The translations under genes were made by a program, and so were the position numbers. 64,000 bases of DNA from the NCBI GenBank assembly GCA_033060915.1, contig CM065384.1, positions 13,018,501 through 13,082,500 on the forward strand, in the 5' to 3' direction. Source of the stretch: Euryodendron excelsum. Its lineage: Eukaryota > Streptophyta > Magnoliopsida > Ericales > Pentaphylacaceae. Shown here in pieces: positions 44,401 to 55,088 of this stretch (position 1 is the stretch's first letter; every line of letters starts with the position of its first letter). The notes beneath the pieces are model-generated. The model was given only the letters and a program-made list of their open reading frames with translations, did not search any database and was not told the origin of the DNA.

Positions 44401-47400
44401 TGTGTTTGTGCTTAGCCTAGCCCAGCAGATGTAGCTTGGATTTCTAGGAAGTGGATTTTGGCGATATTTTTGTTAATTGCAGTTATCTAATTATGGAATA
44501 TTGATGAACTTACTGGGCAAAGAACAAAATTTTGTTTCGTTTCCAATCAAAAGATCAAAACATTTCCGTTTCTTAGAAAATTGAAATGAAATGTTAGTGT
44601 AAAACCAAATTCCAGTGTTTCCCCCAAAAACATACCGAAACTCTACAAAAAAATATGTTGCTTTCCTTTTTTTGGTAAACGGAAAGATTTAAAAACAAAA
44701 AAAAAATCTTAAATTTATTAGATAATATAATGGAGAAGACAACGGTGAGAGTAGAAGAGAAAATAGATATGGTTTAAGTCACTTAATCTCTTTTTGCGTT
44801 GTTATAGGGCATTGGTGCTATATATATATATATTTTTTTTTTTTCCCCATCCCGACTACAACTAGAACCTAGCATTTCTTATGTTTGCTTTTACAGTGGC
44901 AAATTTCCTTCCCCATTTCACCATTTAAACTTTTTGTTCACAAGCTTTTAATATTTGTTGACCATTATTAAACGTTATTTTTAATCTTGTTAAAAAAAAT
45001 CTTAAAAATTTTTAAACCTTGCTTGCCAAAAGGATTTTCACACATTCAAAACCCTTTGGCCTTTGTTTATTATCAATATCATTATTGATATTATTTTTTG
45101 ATAATTTTTTGTTGGTCTATTTTGGTTTGAAAGAATGATTCCTTGGGCACGGATTTACCCAATACTAGGAGGGTCGTTGGATTGGTCTCCATTCAATTAA
45201 TCCAAGTTCTTAACTAATTTCATGGAACAATTGTATGTCAAAGAAAATATGCAGAAGCAAACTAGCCCACACAATGAGACAATTTTTACATGAAAAACCG
45301 AAATGGGAAAAATCACGCGACCTTAGACCAATCAGTCAATGCACTACAAAGAACAAAATACAAGTTTTTGCTTGCAACTCAACTCTATCGCATCCCCGTT
45401 GAATCCACTAACTTCTAGGTGTGTTCTCTTTGTATTAACTGAATCCCACGATCACGTATCGATAATATGATGCAGTTCTTTAGTGACTTAATTAAATGTT
45501 GAACAACACAACACTTAAAATGAAGCTCAATGATCACTCAAAATCAACATAGTGATAAAAGAGTTGAAGAAAATTATAACCACCATGATGGTAACTATCA
45601 TTCCAATAATGATAATACACTGACAAGCGAGTTTGTACATGTACCAATCAGTTGCACAACACATCATTGAGCAATAAAAGATCATTTGTGGCATATCGAT
45701 GAGGCCCACACTAATTTCACACCACACCCGAAAGCTCACCTTATAACTTTGGCCTACCACACAAGCCTAGCAACAAGGCTCTTCTGTCCTCGACAAGGTC
45801 GGGACATACAGCTTAACAGTATCTCATGTATTCATATATTAATATATTTTATACCTTCACACCACGCTCGGAAACTCTCCCTTTTATGGCATACCACACA
45901 AGCCTGGTGGAAAGGCTCTTATGTCCTCCACAAGGCCGGGTTATGGCACACAATTCAATATTTTCATGGGATTTAAAAATGGACATGATATTCGAGGATA
46001 TATCAGATGGAATTCAACAGACCCAAAATCATATAATGATGGAGTTTAAAAACGAGCATAAATATTCAAAGGTAATATAATTCAGGGCTGATAGGAATAT
46101 TCTTTGCAAAGAGGTTAAGGAATGAGCATGTTGTATACAACCGGTTTACCTTAGACAAGTTCCATAATTTTTGCAAAGATCATCCTACAACCCCAAATTA
46201 TTTTGTTAAATTTCACAAATTAATACAAATATTTAGTGAACCAAAATGAATTTCCTATGTGTATTCTACAGGCCAAATAAGTTACTCACATAAATTCATG
46301 CTAAGATAGTAGGATTTCCCATTTCTTCCTTCTCTCTCTCTCTCTCTCTTGTTTTATTGGCTCCTTGACTAGCCGACCTTCTTCTAGCTTCTCTTACGGA
46401 TGCCACCTATTAGTTTGCATGGTGACTAGGCTAACAATCTTGACACCTCACCACAATTAATATATCAGTTGAAGTCCCATGCATCCTTAACATGCTGCTA
46501 GGAGAATGCCTAACATCTAAATTCTATGCATTATTTCTTATTTAAGATTCTTTGCCCACAAATTTGTTTTGTTTAATAATGCTTTGATCCTATCTTATTT
46601 ATTATATTTTGGTTCCAAAATCATTCAAAACATAATTAATATCAATGTATAAAATAAATTATGGGTCACACAATATTTTTATATATCCGAACTTTACCTT
46701 TTGGCTTTCATTTAATTTCCTTTCAAATAAATAAATATTTTCATTTCTGACCACGTCTAGAACACCACCAAGACAATCTTCATACGCAGTAGAAACCACA
46801 AGACTTTGGAGATTCTTCTTCACATGAACAATAAGCTTTCTTTGAATATCAATGGCTCTTTGAATATGCAGATCTTCCTTTAAGGTTGTATTTTGGCCTT
46901 CCTCTGGCCTCATATTTATATGAGAGGAGTGTAGGAACATCTAGGCTTCTATTCTGGTCCAATTCCAAGCCAAAGCACGTTCTCTCGAGTTGGCAGATCC
47001 ATAAGGTCAGTTAGAATTTCGCTCTAGCGACATCCAGCGAGACTCCAACGAAGCTCTCTGAAGTTTGACAGTTTTTGAAACACACTTGAGTGAGAATCCT
47101 ATGAGGTCCAATGACTTCACTATCACGTGGAGTGTTAAAAGCTACATGAAATCAATATGTTATGGAGCTCGAACAGACATTTGAGTGCTGAGTTATGACC
47201 TTTCAAAGTTTCAGGCATGTGCGTTTTAAAGGCTTGTACTATAGCTTGGGTAGCTTCTATACTGGCTTCCAATTGATTCAATCACATACTCGTGACACAA
47301 TTATGGCTCAAAACTTGATAACAAGCTAAGTGCTTTTGTCCGTGGAATTTGCTAACATACTGAAAGTCCTAACATGGTTGAAATGTTATGCAAATTTAGA

Positions 47401-50400
47401 TTTGTATTACACCTGTTTCTGGTAAGATAGCTTTGTTTGCCAATAATTTAACACTTCCTGGTCTGCTTTGAATTTACTTCCAGATTGTATACTTGTGTCC
47501 TTTATGTAAAGAGCAGTGTAGACCTCATACGTGTTCAAATCTTTAATTATTGAGCTATATAAGCTTTAGTTACATTTTCCAAACCCTTCAATGCGTTCCA
47601 ATTTTTTTTGTTTCTCCTATGTTTCAAAACATTTCTGAAATGCTTTCACTTCCAAGCTGACCGAAGCAACACACCAAAACAAAATTTTGATCCTTGCTTA
47701 TGGGGTAAGGTCGACATTCCGTTAAGTGTTAACATGCTAGGTACATGACTATTTGAGTGACGAGATGGGATTCAAGGGTCAAATAAGTTGCAGAAATGTT
47801 GGCCAAGGAATTATACACTCCAAAACCTTATCTTACTATTTTATGTTGATCTTTCAGCTTGTGCTAAGTACTAATAGAGCGTTGGCATGAGTGGAATCCC
47901 TTTTTGCCAGGACAATTGTATTTTGTAATTTTCTTACTATGAATTCTGTTTGATCAAAAATACAAAAACAGGTGGTTGGGGGAGGGGGGTGACTTGTCTC
48001 TTAAGCTAGGAAAATCAAGGGCTAGGATTTTAGGCTTTTTATTATATGGACTTTTCAGCATTTGATGAGCACCCACCTTAGATGCAACATGAGATGTTGG
48101 GGTGTAGGTCTGGTATATGTTTTTGAGCCCACTATATGTGCTTTTCTAACCACTCTGCAAAGGAATGAAGGAAAATATATCTTGTGCACTTGAACTTGTA
48201 TAGGACCTTCTAATCTATTTTCTATTAACAAATGGATATTTCTAAATTAGTGGAGGTGTTTAGGGAGCCATTTTACACACAATCTTATTTTTTTCCTTTA
48301 GTTACTAAATGAAGATGCTTAGCCATGCTGATAACAGGGCAGTGTCCCTGAGTCCTAAGATTATGGGATTGGACGAATCTAACACGTAGATGCGCACTTG
48401 CAGGCCACACTTATAGCTATTACTTTTAGTTTTCTGTTTGTCATTTTACTGCCAGTTCTGGGTTGTTTTGGTATTATACAGGACTTGTGGATATATTGAA
48501 TCCTGCATAATGAATTATTCGACTATTCATCCTTTGCTAGTAGCCATTTTCAGCTTGGTCTCAAGTTTTTTCATCCTTTATTTTCTGTTGGATGTTCATG
48601 CATGCTTAATTGATCAGAAGGGCAAATTTGACGGGCATAAAGCTATGTTGTTTGGACTCAAGTACGGGTATGTGTCTAGGTGTCGGATTCATCTAATTCC
48701 CATGCCCAAGGACACAAGAACACGTCAAAATATACATAGTCCTTAGTATACTTCTTTTATTTTATTAGATAAAATAGTATTTACAAGGTGTTATAAAACA
48801 TTTCATACATAATATGGGACTTTCATGCATATTTATATGATAAACTCAAATTATTAAACATTTTTGTTGAGTGAATATCCAACGATACATTTTGGACACT
48901 TACTCCATACCCATATCCTCACCCAAGTGACAGAGTCCAAGCGTCGTGTGTCCGACACGGTTACTTCAAACATTTTAAAAGAGTGCGGGTATCATAGGCA
49001 TGAAGTTTACTTTCTGGAACATTGAGTAATTACCCTATAGAGCATTACTAGCCTAGCCTGCATCCCTGGAGGCATCCACCATTTTGTGGCCATCCTCGGA
49101 GATTAGTTGTTGAGACACAAACTATGAGTTTTACTTGATGCAACTTAACAGCTACCAACTATTATTGTTAATAGAGACCTTAAATCAAATTAGTCACAAG
49201 TGATCATCATGGACTATACATGTTTACCAAATGCAGCTTGGGAGAAGTCTTAGTTTGTATTTGATTTAATCTTTATGAATTACGCCGGACGTAACAGCCT
49301 GTTTGAAACTTGAGGAAAGAAACAGAAAGGGAGGGAAATAATAATTTTCCTTCTCTCCTCTGTTTGGTTTCTAGCTTGGAGGGAAGGGAAAGAAAATCTG
49401 AAGAAAGACAAGGGAAGGTTATTTGCCTTTTCATTTTCCTTCTCTTCCCTTCTCAATAGTTATCTTATTTTTTCCTTTGAATTTCCTGTCATTTTCTATG
49501 CAAAACCAAATAGACGAAAGAAACCTCTTTCCTTACAATTTCTCTCTCATCTCCTTTCTCTTCCTTTCTCTTTCCCTTCCACGAGAGTCTTCAGTTTTCT
49601 TTCTCTTGTCCTGGCAGAATTCAGGGCTATTGGTTCCATTGGATGTATAGGCCTGAAAGAAGCTCAACTGCATAGGAGTTGGGCCTATCAGAAATATATA
49701 TCAATTGATTTGCACTTCAAAGCTTTTCTCCAAAACATATTCGTTCTCGTACCACCAGAAATGGCACACTGGAATGAAATTTTGGCCCTCAAACAAATAA
49801 GTGGCTGCACTCTTCTCACATGATGTTGATGCATAAGGTAAAACATCATTTTGGATGTACGCAATTTTGTTGATGCTATTTAATATCTTGATACCATGCA
49901 AGGCCTTATTTGTTGAAAATGCTTTCCTTCATTGGCTTGAACCTGGACCTGTGTTTGCATAACCATAGACATCTACTTGGAGGACTTGTGGACAATTGCA
50001 TTTTTACATCCAATTGGAAGAGTGTGTGTTCAAATTAGCAGATAAGCAGTTGAGGCAAACTGAACTGCAGTTGAAATCATTTTGCAACAGCCCTGTCGCT
50101 AGAAAAAGATTGGCATACTTTAGATTTCCTTAACATTTGCCTTCACAAAATGACGATAAAAGTAGAAATAATGCAGCTAAAAACTGTAAGGATCATTTCC
50201 AAACATATATTGGAGTTATATTGGGAATTTATAGTGCGTTTGGACATTCTTCCTTTTGACAAACCCGTTAATACCTGTCTGATGGTAGGTGACAAGGAGT
50301 AGACACATTACCTATATACCTATACCAGTGTCTTTTCATACAAAACTTAAAAAAGAAAGAAAATGGATTTGCAGTGTCCATGTAACATAAGATATAATTT

Positions 50401-53400
50401 CCTTTGGTATCCATGCTTTGTAAGGTGAATGACTGTTCATACACCAAGCAGACATGGGATGACTCAAGGCGTGCCAACTCCTTCCAATAATCCATCCAAT
50501 CCACATGATTTTAATGAATGGCAGTTGCTATGAGGCAGTGACTTATTAGTTTCACAATTTTCTCCTTTGTTCGGTAATGGCCAAAGGGTATCTCCCATGA
50601 CAGGCTAAGCCAGGAAGGATAGTTCCTTATTCTAGGAATCAGTTGGTCTCAACTCAGATTTGGCCCTACAAAGGGCAGTGTATTTGGTTCAGCCCTGTCA
50701 AGACCCTGTTGACATCTAATTTGGGGCTGGCCAACTTGAAACTAATGTTGGCAGCATGGCAAGCTTTTTCTTTAATAGCTGTTAATGTTCAGCCTTACAC
50801 CCTTTCTGATAGTTGGTCTTATCTATTCATTCACCATAGATGATTTTTGTGTAGTTTCAAGAAGTTAGCATCAGATTGAAGTCACATTCTTTCATTTAAT
50901 TAGTTGTAGGTAAACAATCTTTAAGAACTTTTTAACCCTTGTTCCTGTCTTAACCCTCAATACTATATTACAGGCACCCTCTTAAATATTTTGAAGATGT
51001 CTTATTTTTTATGTGGACCATGCATCTTATGTAGATATGCAACCATAATATGAATCTGGTTGCATATATGAAGCAAAAGAAGTTTCAGAAGTGTAAGCTC
51101 TTCGTAGTTTCTGATCAAAGATGGATAACTGAAACAAATCTCATATTGCTTCATTGATTTTTGTTTTTGCAAATATTTGGGGTAAGCACCACCTAAAGCA
51201 ATCAGGAGTATATTTGCTCATCCATTGTGTTTTCTATGTTATGTTATTTTGATTAAGTCAGCTCATAGCTTCACTCACAACTATATATCTTCTAGCAATA
51301 GTTGTCTCCTTCAGGTTGCTTGTTTGGGTAAAAGAAGTGGTGGAAAGGAAAAGAAAAGAAAAGAAGGGGGGGGGGGGGGGGGGGGTTTGGTGGGGGGGGG
51401 CGCTTTTGTGGGAGATTCTGAGTGATGTGCCTTCCTTCCCAGCGCAGGGTAGCATGTCAGCCCAAAAATGGGTGGGCAAGAAGAGAGGCAGAGGAGAGAG
51501 AAATCTCGGTAGGTTTTTAAACTTTTGTAAAATTACTTTTTGGCCCTCTGTGTTGTACGACCTTTTATTCAATAAGGGTATAATAGTCATGCATTTTAAA
51601 ATCTCCTCTTCCTTCCCCCTTTCCTTTCCATTAAACCATACAAAAAGGAGGGAAAACCAATCCCTTCTCTAGGTATCCACTTTCTTCCCTTCCCTTCCAT
51701 TTTCTATCTTTTCAACCAGCTTTTTTTTTTTTTTAAGTGTTCAATATTTTTTTGATTTCCACCTCTTTAATAGTGGTGAAGCTAGGAAATTCATCCAGCG
51801 GGGGGTGCCACAACCATTAATCACGACCTAAGTTACTAGTTCACAAGGCAGGTGCAAGTGCAAGAGCAGGAGTGGGAGCTTGAGAGCATCATTTGTAGAA
51901 ATAGATCGAGAGCGGGAGCGTCTCTAGATCGCGCATACACTTGCATAATTATATATTTAAATATGAAAATATAGACATATACATATTATTTAAGGGGTAT
52001 TTAAAGCAAAATAACTATTTAATTGGGGCATTTGTAAGTTTCCAGAAATCATTTCTAACACTAGGTAAAACTAGAATTTTTAAACATTTGAAGAGACTGG
52101 GGCGGGGGTAAATGCCCTCGATGGGCCTAATGTGGCTCCGCCACTACTTTTTGATATAATTATATGTCAATAATCTTTCATAGCACTAGTTTCAATTGAG
52201 GACAGTGTTAAAGTTTTATGCTTTCATTTTCTTTTTTGTTCAACAACTGTCATTTCAGTCTTTACATGTCAGCAATATGGGATGCATTGTAAAGGCTACA
52301 GCTACACCTGTGCAATCGTTCTTTGTTTTTTCCTTCTTGGGAAGGTCAGAAAAAAGCAAAGCTAATTTACAGCTTTGAAGTGACAACTGAAACTATACTA
52401 TTTGTACCGTGGATGTTATCCCTCATCCATAAACCATTTGCCTGTTCTGAATGCACTTTGCTAGTATAATTGTTTGTGGAAGTTCTAGGTTCTAAAGTTT
52501 CAGAAGCTATATTCCTGGGGCAATCTTTGTTCTCTTTTTTGAATGATATTTACTAATTATTCCTTTTTTTATCCACTTATTTTTTCTGTGGGTACTAAAA
52601 TGCTTGCATTTTAAGAATATCACATTGTCATTTGAATTATGCCCTGCATATTTTGTTGCAGATGCAATTTCATGAATTTTGCTAGAAATATACGATGCAT
52701 GAAATGCAAAGCGGAGGGTCCCGAGAGGGTTGGTGTGGATGACGTTGAAATGAAGAAGGGTGATTGGAACTGCCCGCAGTAAGTTTGTTATTTTTTTCTC
52801 CTGTTAGGCAACATACCTTGGAATACTGCTTTAATTTTGTTGCTGTATTTTGATGGACTAGTATGTTATGATTTTTGTTGATTGATAAATCAATATGACT
52901 CTGTTCAATTGTATTCCTAGTCTAATTTAAAACCAACAAACACGGTTTATATGATCAGAATGAAAAGAGGTAAACAACTTGTTTTCTTTTTTTATTTTTC
53001 TTTCTTTTTCCTTTCCTCCTTTTTTTTTTTTGCTCCGCGGGGGGTGTTTTGGGTTGTGTTTTCAGTGTGATAAGAAACATTATTTCTCGTCATGTGTTCT
53101 TACAAATCTCTCTTTTTGGAAAATAATGTTCCTAACTTGAGTGGAACATGCTTATGTGAGCAATGCTGGTTTGTGTGTTGTGCACAATTCTAAGAAAATA
53201 ATGTAGCCCAGAAGTGTTTGGATGCTGCCTTATAACATATTTCACTGAGTTTTCATGTTACAGAAAGCGTGGAATAAGCAGGGAAGGGGGGTTACATTCC
53301 TTCTAAAATGTAGGCTATAATTTTTTGGAATTCAAATTAGTATGTTGGTCAAACCCACCCACCCCCCCACCCCCGGCACCTGGGGCGGCACGCGCAGACA

Positions 53401-55088
53401 CACACAAACACAACAATCTTCAAAATTTTCAAAAATAATATATTGTTTGCAACTTTCATTTGAAGAAGTGACCCCCTGAATTTTAAACCAATCATAGGCT
53501 ATCTAATATCACTACAATTCAAAATTTTAGCTTTGAGTTTATCCTAGTGTAAAAATTAAAAAAAAAAATACATCTAGTGTATTGGGCTCTAGGTTTTCCT
53601 ATATTTGCGGTGAATTAGATTGCTATAAAGAGATGTTTTTATTTATTAGTTAATTTATGAAATATTGCCAACAAGTCCTAATTATTCTGGTACAATCCTT
53701 CAGAATATTATTTCTTTTTGGATAACCTTTGTTACTGTCAATGAGTTTTTTAAATCCTATTTCGCTTTCTTCTTCATTTGAAAAAATAAACAAGTCTTAA
53801 ATCTTTGTTATAAAAGAAAAATCTATCATATATAATTTTCACTTTTCACAAGCAGTCTCTAACCTTCAACTATACCACGTCTTAATTGATATATCTTTTT
53901 GCTTTTTATAATTTCGTATACCATTTATTATTGATGATAAAAAAAAAATTTGTAAAGTTGAACACTATTAATGTACTAACATATCACGATAATAATTATT
54001 ACTTTAAAGAGGCCAGCGTAAAGAAAAATATGTCTAGATAAACTCTAAATTTGCCATAGATTATGATGCTCAAGGGTTTGTGTATTACAACAGAAACAAT
54101 TTAAGTTGTTGATGGACTATATTTTGACATTATTTTAAATACAATTTTTTTTATTTAAAATTTGCTTTTGGAAAATAATAATTAGTGTAAAGTCTAACTC
54201 TGCATTCTTCATACGTAAAGTCAGAAAAAGAAAAAAAAATCCTAGTTCCATGCCTGGGAATAAGAAATGCTGTCATGTGGTACCATGTTTAAATGTCTCC
54301 AGAAATATTATTTTTCCCTCAAGTTCAGCGTGAGAAACTTGGTTTTCTGAGAGCAAATCGTTAGGTTTACAACCACCTCAAAATATGCTGTCAATTTTAT
54401 CTTCAAGCAGTCATGAAGAACCACCTCTTATTAATTAAATTTGTTTTTCTTAAAGATAATCTTGTTGATCAAAATGATAAAATAATGTGCAGTCCCCTTT
54501 CTAATAAACCTAACCAATCTAGTAGGCTCTTTTGGCCTTTACCTTGTTTTACCCCCAAAGTCTAGAAGAGAAACCGAGGAACAATACAGCCTCTGGATTA
54601 TTATCTCAAGTTCTCAGAAAAAAAGGGTAACACGATGAACAACTCATGTTGGTTATTCTCCAGGCCTCTACTGATTCCTATAGTCTAGCTCAGGCCAATC
54701 AACTTTGACATGGATGATGTGTAATTTGCTTAATGTATTGTGCATCGATAATTTCTTTTGTTCTCATTGTATGGTCTGTTTGCAGGTGTAGTTTCATGAA
54801 TTTTGCTAGCAACAGAATGTGTTTACGTTGCCAAGAGCGACGTCCCAAGAGACAGCTGAATCCTGGAGAGTGGGAGTGCCCCTCGTGAGTCTCTCTCTCT
54901 CTCTCACAGTTGATGTGTAATATCAAAGTTGACTGGTAAATGCTATTAATGCATGGATTTCTCTCTGTAGATGTGATTTCCTGAATTACAGAAGGAATGT
55001 GGTTTGCCTGAAGTGCAATTGTGAACGCCCCAAAGAGTTGGCAACAAAGTATGAAGATCAGATATGGAGGAGTCCTAAACGAACATGA
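30610..55088 (+). CDS. RanBP2-type zinc-finger protein, VAR3/OZ family, 7 exons, 443 aa
   Basis: Join: 30610-31025, 31300-31417, 31558-31904, 42947-43063, 52662-52778, 54786-54884, 54971-55088; every intron is GT-AG and the 1,332 bases stay in frame. Residues 1-60 are rich in Ser, Arg and hydroxylated residues and lack a charged start, like a mitochondrial or plastid targeting peptide. HPWPEWVTFVDLLKAKGYV (about 69-87) begins the conserved family domain, which runs to about 280. Four zinc fingers of C-x2-C-x10-C-x2-C form follow: Cys 292/295/306/309, 331/334/345/348, 370/373/384/387 and 403/406/417/420, each with the W-x-C and N-F/Y core. In Arabidopsis this family (VAR3 and the OZ proteins) acts in organelle RNA editing and splicing and in plastid development, with the fingers binding RNA or partner proteins. 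The short length suggests the small At1g48570-like branch; which organelle is unproven. Confidence 0.9.
31300..31417 (+). CDS. exon 2 of the zinc-finger gene
   Basis: Acceptor GGAG|G at 31300, donor GAT|GTAAGT. It encodes SLAREDIQTVVENGCPNLFR and the following helix, residues 140-178. Confidence 0.9.
31558..31904 (+). CDS. exon 3 of the zinc-finger gene
   Basis: Acceptor TTGCAG, donor AA|GTAAGT. Residues 179-293: it opens VCSSCNQRGSCDRAYVIL, continues through the conserved family domain and ends with GDWMCP, the first half of zinc finger 1. Confidence 0.9.
31986..32094 (+). other. candidate alternative terminal exon
   Basis: TTCTTTGCAG at 31976-31985 is a good acceptor, 81 bp after the exon 3 donor. 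Spliced in the exon 3 phase it reads 36 codons open (starting NLVDEFKAGNISRILGAF) to a TGA at 32092-32094, with two overlapping AATAAA signals at 32095-32104. The product would be about 329 residues and lack all four zinc fingers; only Cys 292 of finger 1 would remain. It may be a real short isoform or chance; the tail matches nothing I recognise. Confidence 0.4.
32716..35130 (+). mobile_element. dispersed repeat rich in GACAC words, long copy (intron 3)
   Basis: It starts CTAAGAAGCATGATACA like the shorter copy at 40019 and ends, near 35110, in a GTGTC-rich segment like that copy's second half. Between lies about 1.9 kb of AT-rich filler. No protein is encoded. Ends are approximate and the class is unknown, but the shared start CTAAGAAGCA and matching flanks show one family. 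Confidence 0.5.
33607..33798 (+). repeat. two CACTACAACAAA words, 180 bp apart
   Basis: CACTACAACAAA occurs at 33607-33618 and 33787-33798, in the same orientation. Plant CACTA transposons often start this way. No partner end is seen, so these could be remnants or chance. Confidence 0.3.
35131..35858. other. unassigned intron 3 sequence
   Basis: Noncoding; no repeat or domain recognised. The part next to 35859 may be more of the LINE, too decayed to read. Confidence 0.4.
35859..36420 (+). pseudogene. LINE (L1-type) ORF2 C-terminal remnant
   Basis: RFWRDHWCGNRPSEKMFPDF at 35859 matches the segment that follows reverse transcriptase in plant LINEs. IPSKLVFFYWTMVLVWILNI and ESVNCLLLHCPTVKEL near 36190-36345 match the zf-RVT domain (family words: PSKVAFFxWTA and ESVDHLLLHCP, with the Cys-His cluster). 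Stops and frame changes are frequent. Only the 3' end of the element is present, as usual for 5'-truncated LINE copies. It has no function in the host gene that I can see. Confidence 0.75.
36837..37218. mobile_element. complete purine-rich MITE, 382 bp
   Basis: The left end AGCCTGCTTGGAACTT and right end AAGTTCCAAACAGGCT are inverted. The left arm is AGGGAAGGGAAGGG-like and the right arm its complement, so one RNA strand would fold into a long hairpin. Inside, a block of about 120 bp (GGGAAA... then CTCTCTTTC) is duplicated. The superfamily is unassigned because no clear target duplication is seen. Confidence 0.75.
37747..39893 (-). mobile_element. Mutator-like element with about 80-bp inverted repeats, possible Pack-MULE
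   Basis: The left end TTAATTTCACCTAGACCC and the right end in reverse TTAATCTCACCTAAACCC stay similar for roughly 80-90 bp (both continue into a CTAGACC...CTACCCTTT-like segment). No transposase is readable. The interior on the minus strand resembles a gene: a (GA)n/(CT)n leader at about 39712-39729, then an open frame at 39306-38932 starting MMSVFLRLLQRLPIKYFMAV, and more short frames at 38686-38504 and 38131-37929. Gene-like content between long Mutator ends is the Pack-MULE pattern. The source of the captured DNA is not recognised, and the 9-bp target duplication could not be resolved. Confidence 0.55.
38411..38451 (+). repeat. 32-base C run followed by 9 T
   Basis: A C homopolymer of 32 at 38411-38442. 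It could form an i-motif on this strand and a G-quadruplex on the other. Its length may be a sequencing or assembly estimate. Confidence 0.8.
40019..40818 (+). mobile_element. dispersed repeat rich in GACAC words, short copy (intron 3)
   Basis: It starts CTAAGAAGCACAGACACGG and ends CACATTCTTAG, so its ends are a short inverted pair (CTAAGAA/TTCTTAG). The left third and right third are GTGTCGGACACG-rich, the middle AT-rich. It is noncoding and the same family as 32716-35130. The frames on the minus strand here are only repeated RTRVGH-like words from the repeat. Confidence 0.55.
40819..41779. other. unassigned intron 3 sequence
   Basis: Noncoding. The purine-rich part at 41280-41690 could be the interior of the element that ends at 41906. 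No domain recognised. Confidence 0.35.
41780..41906 (-). mobile_element. single Mutator-like terminus
   Basis: In reverse it reads AGTAAATTACACTGACCTCC then CTAAGGTTTGGGTTTCATAC and CTTGAGGTTCAG, like Mutator-type long inverted repeats and related in style to the ends at 37747/39893. No left partner was found upstream. Confidence 0.4.
41907..42946. other. 3' end of intron 3
   Basis: T-rich intron sequence up to the exon 4 acceptor; no repeat or gene seen. Confidence 0.5.
42947..43063 (+). CDS. exon 4 of the zinc-finger gene
   Basis: Acceptor TTTGTAG, donor GA|GTAAGT; 117 bp. It encodes the second half of finger 1 (CDFMNFAKNLRCLKCK) and the first half of finger 2 (GDWICS). It lies 11.0 kb from exon 3. 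Confidence 0.9.
43064..45120. other. 5' part of intron 4
   Basis: No recognised element. A short (TA)n run lies at about 44819-44832. Open frames at 43359-44219 are short and match nothing known. Confidence 0.45.
45121..47340. repeat. probable retroelement debris in intron 4, with a two-copy direct repeat
   Basis: Positions 45718-45805 and 45860-45945 are related: both contain TACCACACAAGCCT, AAGGCTCTT, TGTCCTC and ACAAGG followed by a CGGG-type end. Another part (about 46990-47090) has the CTCTAGCGA...CCAGCGAG wording seen in plant LTRs and leader regions. I found no coding domain, so the element type stays open. A (TC)n run lies at about 46331-46349. Confidence 0.3.
47341..48634. other. 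intron 4 sequence, nothing recognised
   Basis: Noncoding; the frame at 48438-48746 runs into the MITE that follows and matches nothing known. Confidence 0.45.
48643..48997. mobile_element. hAT-like MITE, 355 bp
   Basis: The left end CTATGTTGTTTGGACTC and right end GAGTGCGGGTATCATAG are inverted. Flanking 8-bp words GCATAAAG (48635-48642) and GCATGAAG (48998-49005) match at 7 of 8, fitting a hAT-type target duplication. Noncoding. It is the same family as the split copy at 37557-39997. Confidence 0.75.
49295..49640. mobile_element. purine-rich MITE relative in intron 4
   Basis: It starts AGCCTGTTTGAAACTTGAGG like the elements at 28726 and 36837, has a GGGAGGG left arm and a CCTTCTCTTCCC right arm. 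The right terminus is degenerate, so the end is approximate. Confidence 0.5.
49641..51317. other. intron 4 sequence, nothing recognised
   Basis: Noncoding; no repeats shared with other parts of the window. Confidence 0.45.
51318..51720. mobile_element. purine/pyrimidine-armed MITE-like element with G runs
   Basis: It starts GCTTGTTTGGGTAAAAG and ends TTTTCAACCAGC; the ends are imperfectly inverted, with a GGAAAAGAAAAGAAAAG left arm and a CTTCCCTTCCCTTCC right arm. A run of 20 G at 51366-51385 is followed closely by GGTGGGGGGGGG. It resembles the AGCCTGTTTGG family but may be a different one. Confidence 0.45.
51771..52146. mobile_element. hAT-like nonautonomous element, 376 bp
   Basis: The left end TAGTGGTGAAGCTAG and the right end in reverse TAGTGGCGGAGCCAC are inverted repeats. 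Flanking 8-bp words CTCTTTAA and CTTTTTGA match at 6 of 8. The interior has a G-run near each end. The terminus type is common in plant hAT relatives. Noncoding. Confidence 0.65.
52662..52778 (+). CDS. exon 5 of the zinc-finger gene
   Basis: Acceptor TTGCAG, donor CA|GTAAGT; 117 bp, the same length and phase as exon 4. It encodes the second half of finger 2 (CNFMNFARNIRCMKCK) and the first half of finger 3 (GDWNCP). It lies 9.6 kb from exon 4. Confidence 0.9.
52779..54785. other. intron 5, 2.0 kb
   Basis: AT-rich with C-rich spots near 53355-53395. No gene or recognisable transposon. Confidence 0.5.
54786..54884 (+). CDS. exon 6 of the zinc-finger gene
   Basis: Acceptor TTGCAG, donor TC|GTGAGT; 99 bp. 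It encodes the second half of finger 3 (CSFMNFASNRMCLRCQ) and the first half of finger 4 (GEWECP), with a linker six residues shorter than the others. Confidence 0.9.
54971..55088 (+). CDS. exon 7 of the zinc-finger gene, with stop
   Basis: Acceptor CTCTGTAG after an 86-bp intron. It encodes the second half of finger 4 (CDFLNYRRNVVCLKCN) and the basic tail ending IWRSPKRT; TGA at 55086-55088. Confidence 0.9.

Noticed and set aside
46659..46940. 93-codon minus-strand open frame in intron 4
   Set aside because: No recognisable domain, no supporting leader or codon pattern, and it lies in probable retroelement debris.
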